DNA of 64,000 nucleotides, from positions 62,001-126,000 of the forward strand of contig CAKMXJ010000019.1 of assembly GCA_928724745.1 (NCBI GenBank). The letters are read 5' to 3'. Both the position numbers and the translations under genes were made by a program. The DNA is from Anthracocystis setariae. Lineage: Eukaryota > Basidiomycota > Ustilaginomycetes > Ustilaginales > Ustilaginaceae. Positions within the stretch are counted from its first letter, which is position 1. Each line of letters begins with the position of its first letter. Below, one piece after another: positions 51,101-60,679 of this stretch. A model generated the notes under the pieces. The model was not told the DNA's origin and made no database searches. It saw nothing but the letters and a program-made list of their open reading frames with translations.

Positions 51101-52048
51101 CTTTGCATCTGGCTTGGGCTTGAGCGGACCCTTTCTCCATCGCATGAAACGTCTTCGATCGCTGGCACTGCCGAGCATCTCGTCCTCGATACGCTCGACT
51201 GTGATGGCGGGACGCTTGAGAAGCGTGCTTGGTGCACAGATGTTGATGCTAGACGCAACACGTGCCATGGAGAAGGAAGTGGAAGGACGGATGTCGAGCA
51301 CGAGCACGTCTGGCGGAGTAGCCGGCTCGGACATTGCTGATGTTGGCGGATCCTTTTGCTTCCACGAAGGTGGTGCAAGTGCTTCGGCAAGATCGTCAAT
51401 ATCCAATGCTTTGAACTTGGTGAGGTCTTCGGCGGATGCGCTGGATCTGTTGCTAGATGCAGATGTTGCGGGCAACGGAAGTGAGGCACTGGAAGAGAGA
51501 CCGGCTTTGGTTCGTGATGGCAAGTTGAGATTGCGACGAGAATCGGGCGGGACTCCCATTGCCGATGCGGAAAGCTGTGGCTTGTTGGTTGCTGAGCTGG
51601 CCTTGGCTGCCGGAGTGGGTGGCACATTGAGACGGCCCATGCGAAAGCCATCTGGTAAGGCCGTTGTCATGCCGCCATCGGGGAAAAGCTTTGCCCAGGG
51701 ATGCGGCTCTGCATCGCTCGACTCGTCCTGAGCGGCCATGGGGCGATTGACGCGGGCACCTGAAGTCGAAACCAGCGGTGTCGTGAGCGCGAATGGACTA
51801 GCGATGCGAACACCACCTGGGTTGGGCGCGTCGGTGTCGGGCACATGGATGGTGGCAAAGTAATCTGGCTCGGCGGCCGAATTGGATGCGGCGATAGATG
51901 AGGGTGGCACCCATGGCGAAGTTGACATGGTGTTGGATGATGTATTGGAAGCGGCAGAAGACGAGGAAGAGCCGAAATGGAGCGAAGGGAGCAACGAGCG
52001 CCGGGATTTGGCCTTGGTCTTGGTATCTGGTGGTGCCGTAGACATCAT
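48143..52048 (-). CDS. Tyrosine-specific protein phosphatase with N-terminal rhodanese-like domain (Pyp/Ptp2-3 type)
   Basis: 1301 residues, intronless; two ATGs in a row start the frame. After a Ser/Pro/Ala-rich N-terminus, residues about 248-400 resemble a rhodanese (Cdc25-like) module (DVLVLDIRPSTSFSMARV, then KIIVLDTDTC and LCWLVGGFNKLARS). The usual active-site Cys loop appears absent, so it is likely a docking module as in fungal Pyp1/Ptp3-type enzymes. The PTP domain spans about residues 665-1000: NRYNNIWTYEHSRVRL, the substrate loop SDYLNGSFV, TQAPLPSTFDAFW, the WPD loop (IAWPDYHIPE) and the P-loop VHCSAGVGRTG. A long Ser/Pro-rich region, a coiled region and a final polyglutamine tract (CTG repeat at 48152-48178) follow. 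Such enzymes dephosphorylate MAP kinases. Low-complexity inserts disturb the PTP domain. Confidence 0.85.
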   Translation of the reverse strand: MMSTAPPDTKTKAKSRRSLLPSLHFGSSSSSAASNTSSNTMSTSPWVPPSSIAASNSAAEPDYFATIHVPDTDAPNPGGVRIASPFALTTPLVSTSGARVNRPMAAQDESSDAEPHPWAKLFPDGGMTTALPDGFRMGRLNVPPTPAAKASSATNKPQLSASAMGVPPDSRRNLNLPSRTKAGLSSSASLPLPATSASSNRSSASAEDLTKFKALDIDDLAEALAPPSWKQKDPPTSAMSEPATPPDVLVLDIRPSTSFSMARVASSINICAPSTLLKRPAITVERIEDEMLGSASDRRRFMRWRKGPLKPKPDAKTGQTDHAQLEAVRKRGATISLPEEPGVNKIIVLDTDTCRIDGTGNATAGGGGPCLIGVLKKFEAAGFAGELCWLVGGFNKLARSKRAGDLIDTGAPNKAHDNETADSSQTPQTISPADVRTKRPPTLKLNGVAASPTFASPNGNDARRSLVQPRGLPMEAFQTQSTVAGWPGQGASPAKEAAQRGTGEPLNLHLGNRQQNKSGNGNTSNNFDAQPGGQNRPGAACANPFFDNIRQNRELQHGITEKIPMDLPQMSETQLQQLPPFLQKLVHSSDADRAHALAQAFFDVEKAEQNRLIATMQQHSAESDQDPRSKDFATAQATVLDKQSSVSSGGRHLDPNSHAFPFSIAAALERGADNRYNNIWTYEHSRVRLSKPRSKHDPGSDYLNGSFVHPPKQFGSKRRYIATQAPLPSTFDAFWTAVWEQNSRVIVMLTREHESGRLQSHPYWLQTEYGDNIRLNKLEEVVLDEAGNPMRPDECHGVLGKEQDGGALFPTMPSSAPKQSSSDKAKTPTTVKRTFLLKNVAEPNSAPRRIVQLQYIAWPDYHIPETPESLLTLMDIAAAAQNSADKQLQGGVTRGRSAAAGPMVVHCSAGVGRTGAYIVIDAALDVLRRARRRQKLGLTEEPAAWDNGVLAVADGASDVDMAPVSPPFEERFPRTPRRSLKRELSPTGMDIDSNGGSLGRDVSSPPPMLRSRSSDDDVGTTNAGDVVARVAASQSSESANRFNNPFTSATFTFNPIGSSGSSNGAVEMQSPPRNLTMLASEGWRQQASSPFSEVSTPSLHSGGSARSSFSSATGVHSRLSSSNAFGADDEASRGIEEALLSRMNPFERAIAQQQQHQQQQHQQQAAAMVGDVSTSTVTGSNEPTPAGVGEGGGMDGWAMSASTSNGSSGLGGGDEDEGKRAEVEEGSDVEEEEDKARKVVDRAYREGEDIVRKVVETVREQRMSLIQTGRQFVFVYSAVLAGLLGDLRREQQQQQQQQRME

Positions 52049-52813
52049 GGTTGTTGATTGTGGTGATATTAGACAGGGGATCGAGTTTGCTAGCGAGTAG
52101 TTGGAAGCTTGAGACGGAAGAGCCGTAGAAACATGCGAATTGCGTGCGGCGATAACGAAATGATGCGAAAGAAATGATGTTGCCGAGAGGATCTATTTGA
52201 ATGATGAGGACCAATCAGTAGAGCAACATCACGACAAAGTATAGGTTGTTGTGACGAAGAATGAGGTTGTGGAGAGTAGTAGTTGTTGTTGTTGTGTTGT
52301 CGTCACAGATGAGACGATGGTGGCGATCTTGTGGCGCAAGGCAAGTGTAGCGCAGGGATGAGGGACAGCTGTCAAACGATGGACCGAGCTATGCTACAAG
52401 AGACTGGATGCTGCTTGAGTGCAGTAATGGGACGAGACGAATTAGACGATAGGACTCGGATGACCGGTCAAGTTTGAGTTGTCCGCAAAAAGGTTTTTTG
52501 TTGCTGCCAAGGCACGAATGGAAATGAGAGAGCCTGGAAGCGTATCGAGACGTTGACAGATGTAGCAGACGATGCAGAGAGAATGGTGATCCAAGACCGA
52601 AGAATGCGGGAACGGGTAGCAGCCGTTATGAGACGAAAGCGCACGAGAATGCAGGCGGTGGCGTGAAGTATGCAGAAAGCGCGTGGATCGACGCCGAAAC
52701 GAGGCGGATTTGCGAAACTACCTTTGCTTGCAGATAAATGGATGCGGACGCAAATGACTTGAGACGGTCGAAGTGCACAATGACTCGAGGGCTCTCGACC
52801 AGGTTGAGATTAG

Positions 52814-52862
52814 AGATGAGATGAGATGAGATGAGATGGGATGGGATGGGATGGGATGGGAT
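52814..52862. repeat. GATGA / GATGG pentamer array
   Basis: Four agatg units change into five gggat units. Non-coding; upstream of the PTP gene. Confidence 0.88.
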
Positions 52863-53175
52863 CAGCCCGGAAAAAAAAAGAAAAAGAAAAAGAAAAAGAT
52901 TGGCTGTAAGGGAGGTCAAGTTTGAGGCGATGGTGGATTGTAGAAAAAGAGTAGCGTTGAACCGAGAAAGGAGCTACGTATGTATGTAGTTGGAGAAGAC
53001 CAAGCCGGGATGCTTGATGAGGATTGGTATGTACGTGTGTTTGTGATTGATGGTTGGTTGCGTCAAAGGAATACGAATCTTGACGGATACCACCGAACTG
53101 GAAGATGGGGGTCGACGTTTGCAAGGCAAGCCAACCTTTTGCGGAGCGTACTGAGCAGCACCACTGACGAGCGTT

Positions 53176-53207
<32 letters not shown>

Positions 53208-53236
53208 CAAAGAGAAAGAGAAAGAGAAAGAGAAAG
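53176..53236. repeat. (GA)n and (AAAGAG)n array
   Basis: A GA run of about 24 bp is followed by acagagacaa and then about five aaagag units. Confidence 0.88.
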
Positions 53237-53726
53237 ACAGGGTTGCGTGGCCAAGAGTATAATAAGGATGAGACTCATTCAGGAAAACGCAGCGGCACAA
53301 GCGAGAAATGATAGCGTTCCCACGACGTAGCAGAGCCAAAGTGGAGTGGCTCAGTAAGGCAGCAGAGCAGCGGCAAATGGGCAGTGAGTGAGTAGTGAGG
53401 TGCGTTGAATGACGCTGTTCTGCGCTGCCCAGCTCGCGCGGCCTCGGCCAATCCGAATTACAAGTGTGCTGTAAAAAAAGGAACTTTTCAGGCAACTCGT
53501 CAGCTGAACTTGTAGGCTGAATTTGTCCAACTAATAATTATGAATTTCCTTTCTTTTTTTTTCTTTTTCTTTTTACCCGTTTTACGCGGCAACGTCGTGA
53601 GTGGCTGGCAGGCACAATGACCGAATAGCCCTCTCAAAGCTGCAGCCGCAGAGGTACAGCACAGAACAGTGGACGAAGACCGTCGACCTCAGGCTTGAAA
53701 TCCAAGGCGACACTGTGACTGCGGCC

Positions 53727-53773
53727 ATTCACGATTATTTTGGGTGATTGATCCCTTTTTGGGATCCGTGAAT
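53727..53773. repeat. Short hairpin with nested inverted repeats
   Basis: attcacg (53727-53733) pairs with cgtgaat (53767-53773) and gatccc (53750-53755) with gggatc (53761-53766) around ttttt. The left arm carries 16 extra bases. It could act as a terminator-like or cruciform structure. Confidence 0.6.
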
Positions 53774-54228
53774 CAAGCAAGGTCTTGCCCGCCAATTCAA
53801 GCAACACCGTCGCTGCTCGGCCAAATCAATGAATGGTTCTCGTCCATCTATCTATCAATCCGTCTTGCTCTGGCGCTTGTACGGCGAATTGAACAGATTG
53901 CACAGCACACATGCAAGCGCTAGCATACACCAAGTAAAGTGAGCGAGGTAAGCGTACAGTAGATAGAAGCTTGTTGGGATGCTTGGCTCTGAGTCCAAGA
54001 ATTCGGGCGCGCGCGCGCGCGACACAACGATAGTAGTTGCATACACTACGCATACGCTGAGACTTGCAACTCTGCCAGGGTATTTGGGTCGCAGCAACGA
54101 TGGTCAGCCTCGCTCGACTGTTCGGTGCCACTTGCTCGCCTGTCGCAACCCAGCTGCTCAAGCATCGCTTCCGCCGCTGCCTCTGGTCGAATCGTTCATC
54201 CATTTTACAATGCTGTATGGCGTTCGCA

Positions 54229-54260
54229 TTACAGTACCGTACAGTACAGTACAGTACAGT
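54229..54260. repeat. GTACA repeat cluster
   Basis: Five acagt units in a row, with a gtaccgtac lead-in. Confidence 0.85.
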
Positions 54261-55130
54261 GAAGTGGGGCGTGTGGATAAGGCAGCCAACTCATTTGACT
54301 CGCAAAGTTGGCCGAACTACACTATTCAAACCCTCCCAGAGTCAACTACTGTAACTCTCTGCTGCTGAAAACGCTGGAACAGCATGGCGAAATAACCAGT
54401 GTTGCGATGGTGCGTGAAAAACAGTGCTCGAGCGAGCAAAAGGTTATGTGAATCAGTTACAGCGCTAAGGACAAAACCCTGAACACCATCGATTCTTGCA
54501 TAGTACAGTACAACACAGCATAGGCCAGCCCACTCAGAGTCTCGAGCGAGAGCAGAGCCATTTCGGAAAGACAGGCGCTATCTGCCTTCACTTGGACGCC
54601 CCCTCCAAGCCATCTTGCATCATCTCACTTCTTCGCATTGTTCATGTGCAACCTCTCTTGGCTTAAAAGCGCAGTCTCAAGTACACACTTACAGACATTC
54701 ACATTTCGCAGAGGTTGGAGAGATCACTTTTCGAAGAGGATGCTCTGCTTCGGCTTCTCCTCATAGCGTAGCAAGCCTTCCGAAGCACTACTACTACTAC
54801 TACAACTACTGTAACAAACAGTTCAGTAAAACTGCATAGCTAGCCGGACAAGTCAACTCGTTCACTCGTTTCCACTACTGTACTGGGGTTTCGCCGAGGC
54901 TACAGGAACATGGGACAAGGTAGAAGAAGTATGTCGCTCGCACGCCACGAAATCAGAACTGCGTCCTCCTTTTCTCCCTCGCTTTCCCTGCTATAATCGA
55001 ACGGCCTGGCGTCAAGAACGAATACTCAATGAAGCGAAGACGCCGGAGAGAAGTGACGCCTCGGGCATCGAGTAGAGCAGAGAACGTATTAAGGTCATGT
55101 TCTCTGCCATGGTCACCATCGCCCTCAGCA

Positions 55131-58100
55131 CTAATCTCTGCATTCCTTAATATGAGCAAGAGTTTCGGGCCGGCGGTCTGCCGTGTGGATCGGTGACTCG
55201 ACACAATTTTCGCGTTCGTACATCACCTCCTTGTCAAGGCATTCGACCATTCTGGTCAGCACCTCCCGCACTTGGAGAGCCTCGAGGCATGGATAGACAT
55301 CCTTATGGTATGTGCCCCTGATCGAGATCCAGATGAATTCATCCCTGCGCGGAGGCTGAGAGGATGCACCTTCATCTTCCACGTCAATGTTGGCGCAAGT
55401 TGAGGCCTGCATGTTCGTTGATGACCCGAGAGGCGGCTCCTCGGCTTTTCGTTTGTGACGTCGTCCCAGGTCGGAGAGGTACGCACACGCAAGCTTTGAG
55501 TTTCTTTTGTTGGCGCTCTCCGTGCCGAACTCCATGAGGATAGTGAGCAACGATCGCTCCGTGAGAGCCTTGTTCGCCGTTCCTGTGGCATTGGCAGTAA
55601 CACCAGCAGCTCGCAGTTCAGGTCCTCGAAATGACACCGTGTCGGTCGATGTGCGATTGACAGGCTTGCTCTGATTCTTGGCTTCCCAACCAATAAACGT
55701 CATGTGTCGAGCGGCATAGCTCTCCATGTCCACATCGGGCTGGTCGCGCCCATCCTCCGTGAAGTCACGCGTCAAATCGCCAACGAAAACCGGGATGATG
55801 CCGTCGATACCATGCTGGCCATGCGACATCTGAATTGCGACACCCCGCTTGAAGCAAAACCAGAGATAATCGCACGAGATCTGAGAAATGTTGTCTGGAA
55901 GAAGGTCGAAGTGGGTAAAGTTGACCCAAGCTTCGACTTCAGGCGATCGAACGGTATACAAAGTCGCCCGGGCGAGGCTGCAAATCGAGTCAATGCGTTC
56001 TTTGATCATCTCATCCGAAGTCTTGTCGAAGCGGGCCAGCTGTTCGAGGATCTTGGCAAGTGGTAATGGCGAGTGGAATTCCTTAGCAATGCTCGCCACC
56101 GAATCGGACTTTGCCGCTGCTCCGAGCATGGGCTCAAGCTTGGCAGCGTCCCAGGCAGTCATTAGGACGATGCGCGCCATGAGCTCGCCCAAAGCGCCGT
56201 TGAGTAGAGACCCTTCGAGGATCGGAAGGCACTGGTATCGGAACTCGTTGAAGACCGCCTGATAGCGACGACTGACGACTTCTCGGTCAGAGCATGGTAC
56301 CTTGAGCATAATCAGCGCTGCAGCGACCGAAAGCACAGGTTCCGAAGGAGCGCTGACACAGAGGCGGGACTCCTTGATCACCCTCTCGAGAATGCGCATG
56401 TGTCTATCAACAGAAGCACCGGCCAGCATGATCTGCCTCTCCGTGTTGTTGCGGTGACGGGTAGGAACGAATCGAAGTGCCAGCCGAGAAGCCATGATGT
56501 TGTAATTGGTTTCTTGGGAACGGGCACGATTGCTTTGGGGATACTGCTCCTTGGTTCCCATCAATTTCAGCATGGCGTCGTCCCAGAACCACTCGTCGCG
56601 GAGGGAAACCCACAAGGGCCGTCCATAAGTACGCAAATGTTCGAGGTTGCCTACTTGACGAGCCGAGCGCAGCGGTTGAGATTCGAGCCGCATGACGTCA
56701 AAGCCAAGGTTGACAAAGGTGGGTGAAAGGTCGAATTCCTTGGCCCTTTCCGATCCGAGCAACTCTTTCGGCTCGATGAGGACCGAGGCGGCGCTGTTGG
56801 TGCTGAGCAGAACGAGCCAAAAGGTCGGGCTACCAACAGCTGCCTCTTGGCTATTGATGTAGTGCCAAGCCCTGCGAAGGCTGTTGAGATGGTGCTTCCT
56901 GCTGGCCATGTCCTTGATTAGGCTGACGCACTCGTCGAAGGCGACAAAGACCGGCATCCGTCTTGCGCTTTGTCCTTCCAGGCCGACCTGTTCAAAGATA
57001 TTCTTTACTGGATCACCCGGTCGAAGCCTGTCCGAGAGGTAGTCGGCGACCATACGTAGTTGATCTGCAAGCGCGCGGTAGCCCTTTTGTAGACAGTGCT
57101 TGAACGTGTCTTGATGATTCTCTGACCTGTCTTGAGAAGAATGTGTCAGCTTTTCCTTGGCTGCGTCGCAGACAGATTTGAAGAACGTGCTGCGGCGTCG
57201 CATCATCTCGTCGGTGGTGGTGGTGGTGGTGCTATAGCGGTTCAGGTCGAAGAGATCTCTGTACTTGGCTTCCGTATCTGGGCGCTCGGCAAGTCGAGCC
57301 GCGAGCTTGTCGAACCAAGCGCCAAGGAAAGCAGCGACTACAAGATCGCAACTAGCTTCAGACGGAGGATCGGAAAAGTACTGAGCGACGTCGGCATCGC
57401 TGGGGGGAAAGCCGGAGTTAGGGGTCGCACCATGGGGCCGCAAGCACACAAACAAGAGCGGGGCATACTTGGCCAGCTCGAGAACCATCCGAGTTTTGCC
57501 TGTGCCGCTAGATTGGACGATGGGGCTGCCCTTGAAGTACAGCGCACGACCATGAGAGCGATCCTCGGCGCTGTCAGTACCTTCGAAATGGGAGCGAACT
57601 TGGAGAACGAATTTGAGGAATCGGAGGGGCGCGTCACCCCTAAAGTGACGATCGAACTGGCGAGCAAAGTGCTCTTCGACGTTCTCTTCAGCAGGCAGCT
57701 GATTCTGAACAGAGATGGGATTGGAAATAGGCATCTGAAGAGTGGAAAGCATTGCGTAGACCTCTTGTGGGATCGCGAATGCGAAGTCGGATGACTGCGA
57801 ATCGATGAACTTGTCCAGCTGCAACATGAAGACCGTCTCATTTTCCTCCGAAGCGAAGGCATATTGCAGGTTGGATAAGTGGGGAAAGAGGGCGTTGAAG
57901 TCGTCGCTCTTGTTCGTGCGAAGTTCCTCAACCAGCTGAGCGATCATCTTGGCCGAGCGTCTGAGGGCAGAGTCTGTCCTGTTGCCTTTACACTGAGCAT
58001 AGTGTGAGAGCTGGAATCGCAATTCTTCCCAATATTCTTCGGCCATCATCTTGGATAAGCCTGGAACCGTCACAGCGGCTGCAAGACGTGCTGATGAGGA

Positions 58101-58424
58101 CATGTCGGACGATGAAGTCGGTATGCTTGCTAGCTGCGTGGTGGAAAGGATCGAATGAGAGGTTTGGGACGCGAGCGTCCGGCTTTTGTCCTCGAACACT
58201 TTGTATAGCAGCTGGGCCGTCCCAGGCACTTGCCAGAATCGTGCGGAATTACTTGGATTGTTGCGAAGGTAGGCGGTGATCTCGGACAGCCTTTGATCCA
58301 CGGCCGGATCGAGTTGAAGGTCCTTCAGCTCATTGGCGTCGTGGCTCTCGGCGGCTAGAATCTGTTCGAGACGTTTCTCGTTACATAACTTATTAGGCAA
58401 GTTTCGATTCGTCGTCGTCGGCAT
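55131..58424 (-). CDS. Crinkler/RHS-like P-loop NTPase with putative PD-(D/E)XK nuclease domain
   Basis: 1097 residues, intronless, ATG at 58424. I do not recognise a named gene. Motifs visible are a Walker A (SSGTGKTRMVLELA, residues about 303-316), the downstream pattern LLFVCLRP and GFPPSDADVAQYF (residues about 320-345), and a Walker B-like VFVAFDECVSLI (about 488-500), followed by a sensor-like LVLLSTNS. This layout resembles the NTPase of Crinkler-RHS-type proteins seen across fungi and oomycetes. The C-terminal part has GIDGIIPVF (Asp about 873) and FIGWEAKNQ (Glu/Lys about 913-915), fitting a PD-(D/E)XK nuclease core. No signal peptide or membrane segment. It lies alone in a 8.6 kb gene-poor stretch between housekeeping genes. 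Function, toxicity and secretion are unknown. The family call is inference from motifs; the frame itself is convincing. Confidence 0.65.
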   Translation of the reverse strand: MPTTTNRNLPNKLCNEKRLEQILAAESHDANELKDLQLDPAVDQRLSEITAYLRNNPSNSARFWQVPGTAQLLYKVFEDKSRTLASQTSHSILSTTQLASIPTSSSDMSSSARLAAAVTVPGLSKMMAEEYWEELRFQLSHYAQCKGNRTDSALRRSAKMIAQLVEELRTNKSDDFNALFPHLSNLQYAFASEENETVFMLQLDKFIDSQSSDFAFAIPQEVYAMLSTLQMPISNPISVQNQLPAEENVEEHFARQFDRHFRGDAPLRFLKFVLQVRSHFEGTDSAEDRSHGRALYFKGSPIVQSSGTGKTRMVLELAKYAPLLFVCLRPHGATPNSGFPPSDADVAQYFSDPPSEASCDLVVAAFLGAWFDKLAARLAERPDTEAKYRDLFDLNRYSTTTTTTDEMMRRRSTFFKSVCDAAKEKLTHSSQDRSENHQDTFKHCLQKGYRALADQLRMVADYLSDRLRPGDPVKNIFEQVGLEGQSARRMPVFVAFDECVSLIKDMASRKHHLNSLRRAWHYINSQEAAVGSPTFWLVLLSTNSAASVLIEPKELLGSERAKEFDLSPTFVNLGFDVMRLESQPLRSARQVGNLEHLRTYGRPLWVSLRDEWFWDDAMLKLMGTKEQYPQSNRARSQETNYNIMASRLALRFVPTRHRNNTERQIMLAGASVDRHMRILERVIKESRLCVSAPSEPVLSVAAALIMLKVPCSDREVVSRRYQAVFNEFRYQCLPILEGSLLNGALGELMARIVLMTAWDAAKLEPMLGAAAKSDSVASIAKEFHSPLPLAKILEQLARFDKTSDEMIKERIDSICSLARATLYTVRSPEVEAWVNFTHFDLLPDNISQISCDYLWFCFKRGVAIQMSHGQHGIDGIIPVFVGDLTRDFTEDGRDQPDVDMESYAARHMTFIGWEAKNQSKPVNRTSTDTVSFRGPELRAAGVTANATGTANKALTERSLLTILMEFGTESANKRNSKLACAYLSDLGRRHKRKAEEPPLGSSTNMQASTCANIDVEDEGASSQPPRRDEFIWISIRGTYHKDVYPCLEALQVREVLTRMVECLDKEVMYERENCVESPIHTADRRPETLAHIKECRD

Positions 58425-60679
58425 GAGCCGATTATGTTGGCGAGATGTTGTAGACGGTTGGGATGGTGGTGATTAGGAGGATCGTCGTCTCAAAAGAACT
58501 CGCTTGCCGCACCGTCCTGGCTTTGTTGGAAATGTGTTATTTCACGTGGCACGTCATAACGGCCGAAACAGTCCTATTATAAAACCTCGAAAACCTTGAA
58601 ATCGGCAAAATAAACGCCGATCCAAGCCGATCATCGAGATTCGTATTACTCTGTGTATTCACAACATTTCTTCCTTTTTTTCGGCGTGGTTTGTCTCAGA
58701 GTGCAGCCAGAATCCTCCGTCTATGTATACAGTACTCTGATCACCTATCTGCCCTTTGCATGGTGTGTCGTCCGAGCTGTGAGCAGTGACTAGCTGATCG
58801 ACCGCTATGGTCGCTATCCATTTATTGTAGCCTTCCTTCAGAGTTATGACGTAAGACTATGGACGTCATCTTTTCTTCAGGGTTTTGGATTTGAACCCTG
58901 CAGCCGGAACGAGGCAGATGAATGATACTCTCTGTAGTTGGCGCATGGCAAAATAGGCCACTCCAAGAATCAGCAGTTCGTGCGAGTGGATAGCCTGCAG
59001 ATCATCTTACAGTAGTATTGAATTTGTTTTGCTCGAGATGTGAGATCCTTTGCTTGTCAATTTCACTATCGAGCCAATTTGACATAAAATCACGCGCACG
59101 GATGTTTCCGTTGCTTCCGCCCCGCGAGAAAGTTGCGGCTGGGTGAAAAGATGCACTCGCTGGCCAGTGACACACGTGCTTCCACTCGTCGAAACTTGGT
59201 GCTGTACTGTATGTATCGAGGTCTGCTCTTCACGCTACCGGATGACTCCACAGCTAGTCGCAGGTACACTGATGTGGCTCAACCTAAGTATGATGTACGG
59301 TGAGGATCTAGATGGCGAGGGACAACGCACAAGAAAGGGCAAAGTCAAGAAGGCAAGTCGATCAACCAAACCTGAAAAGGAAAAACACAAAATCGGGACT
59401 TGGCGTCCGAAAACCTCCTACGATTCGCTGCTGCGAGTCTCGAGCGGTCTCGAAACAACGGAAACATCCGAACGCAAATGGCATATTCCTTTTCGCGACA
59501 GCTCAGCAGCAATCAACACCGCACAGACTTTTTACGAGCGTAAGAAGAAGAACGAGGCAACACACATGACTCGTCGGAGGGACCGGTGAATTGTGACAAA
59601 GGACGGACCAACCAACCAAGCAAGCCCACAATCAAGAGTCAGTCAGTCCGTCAGTCCGTCAGTCAGTCAGGAGCCAGCATGCACCTTGTCGCTTGCCGCT
59701 GCTTGGCTTGCTAATGCCGAAAACAAGGGAAAGGGGCTAACGGGCTGGCTGTCACGGCTCAACCAACGGTCAATAATTGTCGTTGTGGTTGCAGCCGGCT
59801 CACTTGCATTTTGCGAATTCGACTTCATTGCCCATTTGAGTTGCAGTATTCTGAGCATGCATGTTGTTCACGGGTCAAGGCACTTTGTATACACAGAAAT
59901 GATGGCATGAGTCGATTGAAGATACCATCGCCATCGCCATCGCCATCATCATCATTATCATCAGGAGGTTGGATGAAGCCGAGCAAAACCGATGTCTGTT
60001 CTGTGCCAGAAGTTTGCTGTTCGGAAGAGCGTCCGAACCGCCGAGTGCGAGAGTTGTCATCGAGAAATTGCTCAGTGCAGAACAGCCAAATCGAGCGGAA
60101 TGAATTTCGTTTTGTCACGTTGGTCCCGTTGGTTGGTTGGTTGGTTGGTTGGTTGGTTGGATTTCCAAAAAGAAAACCAAACCCGCATTCCCTCATCGCT
60201 GCGCTTTTTCCAGGCTTGGTTGGCGCTGTCTCAAGTCAATCCAAGTCAATTCAAGTTGAACTGTGCTCACAGCAGAGCACAGCGCTTTCTCTGTCCATTT
60301 TCTCGTCGCCTCGTCGCCGCGCATTCGTGCCCAAGAATCCCTCCACAACCCATCGTCGCCTGTTTATTAATACTCTCTGCTTCGATTGCACCTTCGACTC
60401 TGACACCTTTCTCCGCCACCCTTCCTTCCCTCCGCAACACCATCCTCTTCCCTTGCGTTCAGCGGTTAGCGTCTCGATCCAATCCGATCCGATCCTATCC
60501 TGGAAATCACTCTCTGGTACTGGTGTCATCTTCCCGCAAGACGTTGCACCCTCACCCTTGATCGATCCCAGCTTCTCCCTTCCTTCGTCTGCAAGCGTCG
60601 TCGTCGCAACAATCTCCTTCTGGACTCACCCTAGACCAAGATCGTCGTCCGGTTCGCGTCAAATCTCTACATCCTAAAC
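58425..60679. other. 2.3 kb divergent gene-poor region
   Basis: Between the NTPase-nuclease gene and KGD1. It includes a CACGTG at 58543-58548, (ATC)/(CATCGC) repeats near 59925-59962 and a (GGTT)n array at 60128-60160. An open frame covers 59908-60677, but its sequence is compositionally odd and I treat it as promoter/5' leader of KGD1. No gene seen. Confidence 0.55.
60128..60160. repeat. (GGTT)n array
   Basis: Eight tandem ggtt units in the region upstream of KGD1. Confidence 0.9.

Larger units (their letters stand above)
52049..55130. other. 3.1 kb gene-poor stretch before the NTPase-nuclease gene
   Basis: No protein-like frame was found. It contains a GATGA/GATGG pentamer array (52814-52862), a (GA)n plus AAAGAG array (53176-53236), a hairpin (53727-53773), a GC dinucleotide run (54007-54021) and GTACA clusters (54229-54260, 54500-54515). 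The first part, next to the PTP ATG, should be its promoter. Confidence 0.6.

Noticed and set aside
58887..58898. Possible tRNA B box on the minus strand (reverse of ggatttgaaccc)
   Set aside because: The surrounding sequence does not form a T arm, acceptor stem or D arm; the flanking inverted pair agggtt/aaccct does not fit a tRNA.
59908..60677. 256-codon open frame directly upstream of KGD1
   Set aside because: The translation is low in complexity (SPSPSPSSS, GWLVGWLVG from GGTT repeats) and overlaps the pyrimidine-rich leader of KGD1.
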